Below, piece by piece: positions 59,100-64,000 of a stretch of 64,000 nucleotides of DNA. Positions within the stretch are counted from its first letter, which is position 1; every line of letters begins with the position of its first letter. The notes beneath the pieces were generated by a model. The model searched no databases, had not been told where the DNA came from, and saw only the letters and a program-made list of their open reading frames with translations. Origin of the DNA: Inonotus obliquus (lineage: Eukaryota > Basidiomycota > Agaricomycetes > Hymenochaetales > Hymenochaetaceae); NCBI GenBank assembly GCA_032164295.1, contig JAJHTX010000007.1, positions 1,338,501 to 1,402,500 of the forward strand, given 5' to 3'. Both the position numbers and the translations under genes were made by a program.

Positions 59100-62000
59100 G
59101 CCTGACAGGGTGCCCAGCCCCTCTTCATTCATGTAGTCATACACTGCAGCAACAGTCTCAGCAGACTATTGGTCCGCAATGAAGAAAGGTGTGGTCTCTT
59201 TCAACCAGTCCGCAAGGGTGCCGAGGTTCTGTACTCGGTCCATTTGGTGTAGTAGGAGAGAACACGCTCGGTGCCTTGCTAGTTCAAAGAACTGACTAGA
59301 ACCTCACAGCTGCCTAAGATATGTGCTGGGGTTTGTACTAGCTGTGGAGGATGGTTGTGCCAGAGGCAATAGATAGTAATGCTATGCTGAAGCCGGTATT
59401 TCCAGGAGAATCATTTGAAGAAGTTGCCGAATGGTCAAGTGTTGTATAGGACTTGCACAGCTCACACAATGTCTTTGCATCGCCTGGTGAACTTCAAGAG
59501 TTTTCTTGGTTTTCTCAAAGCCATCCCAGTGATAGTGAGGAATTAGGGTCTGTTGTCAATGGAGCGCTTGATTTTGTCGTTTCATGCAGTTAGAAGTTTG
59601 TCTACTGCCTTCTTAAGGAGGGCGGCTGTAGAGGGTGGTTTGGTGAGCCTCTGGAGCACTTTGCCAGCACTCAATAAGGTTGAGGGCCTTAAGGGAGTCA
59701 GAGAGGAAGTGTATCTCTCCTAACTCAGTGTTTGGAGATAGATGGCGGCTCGCCCAAGTTGGGGCGGTCATGAGTGTCATGATTTTGCACTCGGTAGCAG
59801 TATTAATGGTGGCGACAGGCATCTTTCTGGATGCTAGAGTCTGACTGTCTTAGAGGATGATCGAAGAGGTGCCCGCTTTACAGTGTACCCTGTTAGTTTT
59901 AACTGAGCCATCTGTAAAGACTAGGAGGTGGTATGAGTCACAAGCGAGATCTAGGGCTGCCTCGATATATTTTTGGTGCATATTTAGTTCTATCGCTGAA
60001 GAGAGGGTGTGAAAGTGGACATGGCCATTCACAAAAGCCAGTGGGTCTTCCCAGGGGGCTTGTATATACGTGGAAACTAGTTGGGCATTTAGCACTCAGT
60101 CTCTAAAAGATAAAGATATTACACTATTTTTATTACCTATATGTTTTCTATACAAAGAAGAAATGGGTCTCACCCGTGGTCATAAGGTGTTCTATAATGT
60201 TTGATAGCAGCTTTTGTTTTTAGATGGTCTAAAGTAAATTTGATAGGGGGAAGAGAAGTAAGGAAATTTGTAGTTATACTATTTGCGCTGTAAAAAATTC
60301 CAATAATTCATTTTGCTGCAACATTTTGAACTGCCTGAAGGGATGCAACTAGTGCCTTCTGGTGTCTGTCATAAACTCACACTATTAATTACCAGGTAAG
60401 GACAGATTGGACGCAGACTATGTACAGCTGGCAGAGGTATTCTGGGAACATGCCTCTTTGTGTGTTTGCAATGAGATGCATAGTCATAAGAGTGGAGAGG
60501 GCCTGGCCTTTATTCATTCTACATGTTCTTTGAAACTGAGAAGAGGGTCGAACCAGATGTCGAGCTAGTGCACAGGGTAGTTGAGCTTGACTGTCGTATC
60601 TTTCAGAGTAACTATTAAGTCCTCTGCCTCTGGGGTGCTGTGTATTGTGCAATAAAAGTATATGATGTCAGATTTGTCGGCCTTAATATCTATATTGTGG
60701 CTGCAGAGCTTATCTCTCAGTAATTTGTATATCTTTGCCAGGACACGGCAGTTCTCCTGATAGTTGCTGGACCAGGTGACAATTAGATGGTCATCCATAT
60801 AGACAATGATCTCAGTTCACACAACCCTTCTGGCTGCTTCCAGTGTGTCTTTTGCATATATAGTAGCAAAGATGGGAGAGATGAGAGAGCCTTGAGAGAT
60901 TTCTATTAGGGACTGGCAACCACAAAGGTTGACACATTCTTTCCCACGGGTCTACCACATCGTGCCGGTGATCGACGCACTTCAATGTGCATTTCACTTC
61001 TGAATCCAGTCTTCGACTGCATTCAGTATTGTCCACATCATATAAATTGCATCGAAAAAATGCGTAATATATACATTCATACTCCAGGGATCCATTTATG
61101 TATGTGCAATAAAATTGTATAAAAAAATGAGCAAGATATGGTGATTTCTTTCTAATATCTCAGAAACTAGGAATGACCAATTAAAACTTTTTTTAATAGG
61201 ATTGAAGAAAAGCATGCAAAACTTCATTCTGTGTATTTAGGTAGACCACTTTTCAATTGTGGAAGGCCTGAAGCTCAAGGATTTTGAGAAATGCTATAGT
61301 ATAGAGTAAGGAAATACAATAGAAAGAATGGTGAGACATGTGTTCCCACGGGTCAACTCACGCAAATTACAGTTGAAACTGTCGTATACAGCCTTCTCCT
61401 GGCTGCAATGTCATCCACTATACATGTATTAAGCTATAGAACTTCGTAATATGTGTATTCACACATTCAGAAACTTAATTTGAGCTCGATTTGTATTTAC
61501 TACCTTCTATAGGCTCTTTTGTGGCAAATTGAAAAGTGAGACAGAGAGATCAGTACAGATTACTGCATTAAGTGGAACATTCAGCTCCGCTTGAAAAAAA
61601 ACCTGCACGCGGGTAGCTTCGAGATTGCCAGTCCCCATTTCTATGTCCAGTTTGGGTTGTAGGTCTAGTATTGTACCATCAAAGGACAGTGCGACCTCTC
61701 TATCTGTCATAAATAAGTAGATCCACACATTAGTATCCTATAGACATCCTAAAGGGTCAAGGGTTTTTCTCAGAAGATTAGGTTCAACTTTGTTGAAGAA
61801 TTCTTATATGTCAATAGCAAGTGCTGAGCACTTCAGTTTCCTTCTTCAAGCTGCCTTCACCATGTTAGTAAGTGAGAGGGCTGCATCATGGACGGCATGG
61901 CCACCATTCTTCTGTGTTTGCAAGAAATTAAAGTCAGTTTGCCACCATTTTCTCTATGATTTTGTCTTGTATCTCCTTCAGTGTGATCAGTCTATAGGAC

Positions 62001-63480
62001 CTTGGCACAAAGGGGTCCTTTTTGTTGGGTTTGTGTATCATTACTACCTTTGCCGCCCGTCACGTCTTTGGATAGTGCCCAAGCCATAAGCAGTTGTTAA
62101 AGAGGGTAAGAAAAACATTGGAGATCTTGGAGAACAGGTACTTTAGAGAGCAGTAACCTATCTTCGAGAGATCTGGTGCTGAGAGGTTGGACGTGTTGTA
62201 AATGATATCTAGCATCTCTCTGTCAGTGAAAGGGGAGGATCTCTGCTTGAAGAAGTTCATACGAGAGAGTTTGCAGGAGAGAGTGGTATTTTGTATAGGG
62301 AGGAAGTAGATGCACTGGAATAGCTCACCTTTCTCCACATCCGTTTTGGTGAAGCTGTCGCCCAGTTGGAGTGAGAGGATGGGAGTAGGGCAAATACTCT
62401 TACCTGCCTTTGCCCACATTCAAATGTTATTCTGGTTGAGTTTAGAAATTTTCTCATTGTAAAACTCTCTTTTTGCTATGCAAATAGTCACTTTCAGGCA
62501 ATTTGTCTGTACATCCCTTTCTGCAGCAGGGCAGTCACAAAGGTTGTTCAGAGCCTGGCGGCAGTGGTCGTTCTACCACTCTGCCATCTTGGGTTTTACC
62601 GGCTTTTCAGGATGAAGCTGCAAGGCTGCATCTCTCATTACCTTTGTGAGTTATTCCACTTGCTAATCTAGGTCCACTGTGTCTTGCACTTGAGTGGTAA
62701 GGAGTCTTGTTGCTACTAGTACTACTATTCTGAGCTATTCCTCCCTTTTCGACTTGTTGAGAGGGTGTCTGGTGTCTGGTAGGTCTTGCACCTCTATTGA
62801 GAGGGACTATTTGATGAGGGCGTGGTCAGAGAGTCTAATATGATCTAGGGTATAGAAGTCTCTAATTTGGGTAGTATCTAAAGTCATTAGGACCCACACC
62901 ATATCAATAAGTCTATTAGAAGCCCTTCTGGAGAGAGTATTTGGGTTGAAGGCCAACTGTAGCACATTCTCCTGGAAGAAGTTGTTCAGTCTTCTTCTTA
63001 ATTAATCATGGATCAGGGTGACTGTGAGTAATGTCTAGTTTGCTCTGGTTCAATTGAAGTCCCCTGCAAAGATTGTCTGTGATGTCTGTTGGAAGAGGAG
63101 GTCAAAGATGAAGAATTCACCTGGGTAGATTTGAAGGTGTTGTGTTTGGCTCCTAAAGTCTGGCACTGTCGTGCTGGGATAGTATTAGCTGTTGAATAAA
63201 CCAAGTACACTCCCACTGAGTCAACCAGTCTATTTGCCTAGGTGGGTGGTCTTCCCAGTTATTTGTTGAAGCTATGGGCAACTTGTTATAGTTGGAGGAT
63301 TGAGGGACTCGAGTTCGAGTAGAGATGTAGAGTGAGTGAGAGACAAGTCTTTATCCAATTCTCTTGAAAGCAAGTGATAGGTCACAGTGGGTGAGAAGCA
63401 ATAAATTGTCCACACTGAGGTAGGCAATAACAAGCTATACAGAATAGATGTCATTGTTTAGAGGGACACATACACTCAAA
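59100..63480 (-). pseudogene. Non-LTR retrotransposon 2 (EN-RT-RNase H), decayed
   Basis: Same family as the element at 43.9-48.6 kb but AT-richer and full of stops. On the minus strand, from the 5' side: endonuclease remnants (AGDFN near 63,070; LDHIRLSDHALIK near 62,840), the linker WNDHCRQALNNLC (about 62,560), CIAKREFYNEKIS, RT start GELFQCIYF and FTDREMLDIIYNTSNLSAPD, ...GSLISPIFATIYA (60,880), MDDHLIVTWSSNYQENCRVL (catalytic YVDD reads as x-MDD), RNase H LLVFTDGSVKTNRVHCKAG and EIHFLSDSLKALNLIE, and a C-terminal tail to about 59,100. A 730-bp hAT-like element interrupts RT. Both ends are approximate. Confidence 0.85.
60907..61636. mobile_element. Non-autonomous hAT-like element (MITE) with 8-bp target duplication
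   Basis: 730 bp. Left end TAGGGACTGGCAACCAC; the reverse complement of the right end is GGGGACTGGCAATCTC, so the termini share GGGACTGGCAA as an inverted repeat. Flanked by ATTTCTAT at 60,899-60,906 and 61,637-61,644. Removing it and one copy of the duplication rejoins QPKLDIE to ISQGSLISPIFA, matching QPKPDVGTPQGSPISPI in element 1. No transposase frame. The 8-bp duplication and short TIR point to hAT. Confidence 0.82.
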
Positions 63481-64000
63481 GTCTCAAGTTTTTAGATATC
63501 GACTTTGAGAGAGGATTTATCACCAATGTCTAATTGGAACAGAGGCAATATAATACCTTTAACTAGTACCAAACTAGGCCTTACTTAAGCAATGCAGTTA
63601 CTCAGTCTTCTCTGAGCTGTAGTTAACTGTATGCAATGAAACCTTGACTTAAAATAGTGTGACAAAAGGTCACAGAGTAATGTGAGCTTGTCTTGTTCTT
63701 AGAGCGTATCTGTGGGTGTCTATCTATATTATGCTCTGGGGGACCACATGCTGGTCCTGATATACTAATTTCAAGACCATTTTATCTACAGTGTGGAGCA
63801 TCATGTGTTGGCACCTCTGTAGTGGCTACAATTTTGAGTTTCAGACCGAGCCAATTTTTTTTCAGTAATGCAAGTAACAAAATATGCGTGAATCCAATGT
63901 TTTTGATGGGCCATCAGAAATTTCAAATTTTTGGGGAAAAAAAATAGTGAAAAACTTGAATAAAAATATAAGGCTATTCTGACTCCTTTCTCTTCATTTT
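63481..64000. other. Unassigned AT-rich sequence to window end
   Basis: About 520 bp. One 84-codon open frame (63,693-63,947) shows no known domain. It may belong to the 5' part of the decayed non-LTR element or to another insertion. Confidence 0.4.

Overview
The window is nuclear DNA from a filamentous basidiomycete, most likely an Agaricomycete. Evidence: short introns (about 50-65 nt, GTRNGT...YAG) that interrupt almost every gene, fungal versions of every recognised protein, and an intron-rich style typical of mushrooms. The species cannot be named from the sequence alone.

Positions 1-36,784 are gene-dense euchromatin holding one partial and twelve complete protein genes, almost all conserved housekeeping genes. 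In order they are: the 3' end of a tail-anchored coiled-coil protein; a HIT-family nucleotide hydrolase; a membrane-anchored SET-domain protein; DDB1; a vacuolar CAX-family cation/H+ antiporter (VNX1-like); a RING-H2 E3 ligase with an N-myristoylation signal; the MYG1 exonuclease; a Cep57/Ppc89-type spindle pole body protein; the ribosome-biogenesis GTPase BMS1; the phosphorelay protein YPD1; an ornithine cyclodeaminase/mu-crystallin homologue; a mitochondrial family III CoA-transferase (SUGCT-like); KGD1 (2-oxoglutarate dehydrogenase E1); and the DNA helicase CHL1/DDX11. Several pairs are divergent and share short promoters (SET/DDB1, Ppc89/BMS1, CoA-transferase/KGD1). Two of these promoters carry CACGTGAT or ACGTGAT boxes.

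From about 36.9 kb to the end I see no host gene. This 27-kb block is a nest of mobile elements: a TIR element; LTR fragments; pogo-like transposase relics; two non-LTR (EN-RT-RNase H) elements on the minus strand, one GC-rich and fairly intact (43.9-48.6 kb) and one AT-rich and decayed (59.1-63.5 kb); two head-on Ty3/gypsy remnants, one with a chromodomain (50.9-53.6 kb) and one with gag/zinc knuckle/protease (53.7-57.3 kb); a solo LTR; a 1-kb inverted-repeat element; and a hAT-like MITE. Several insertions can be placed precisely from target-site duplications.

The least familiar component is a family of modular, apparently non-coding repeats (38.1-50.9 kb) saturated with the pentamer CGGTA and its complement. 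They occur in both orientations as shared end modules with exchanged middles, and some carry 37-bp tandem-like sub-repeats. One copy splits the RNase H domain of the first non-LTR element. This family is the best candidate here for an undescribed element.
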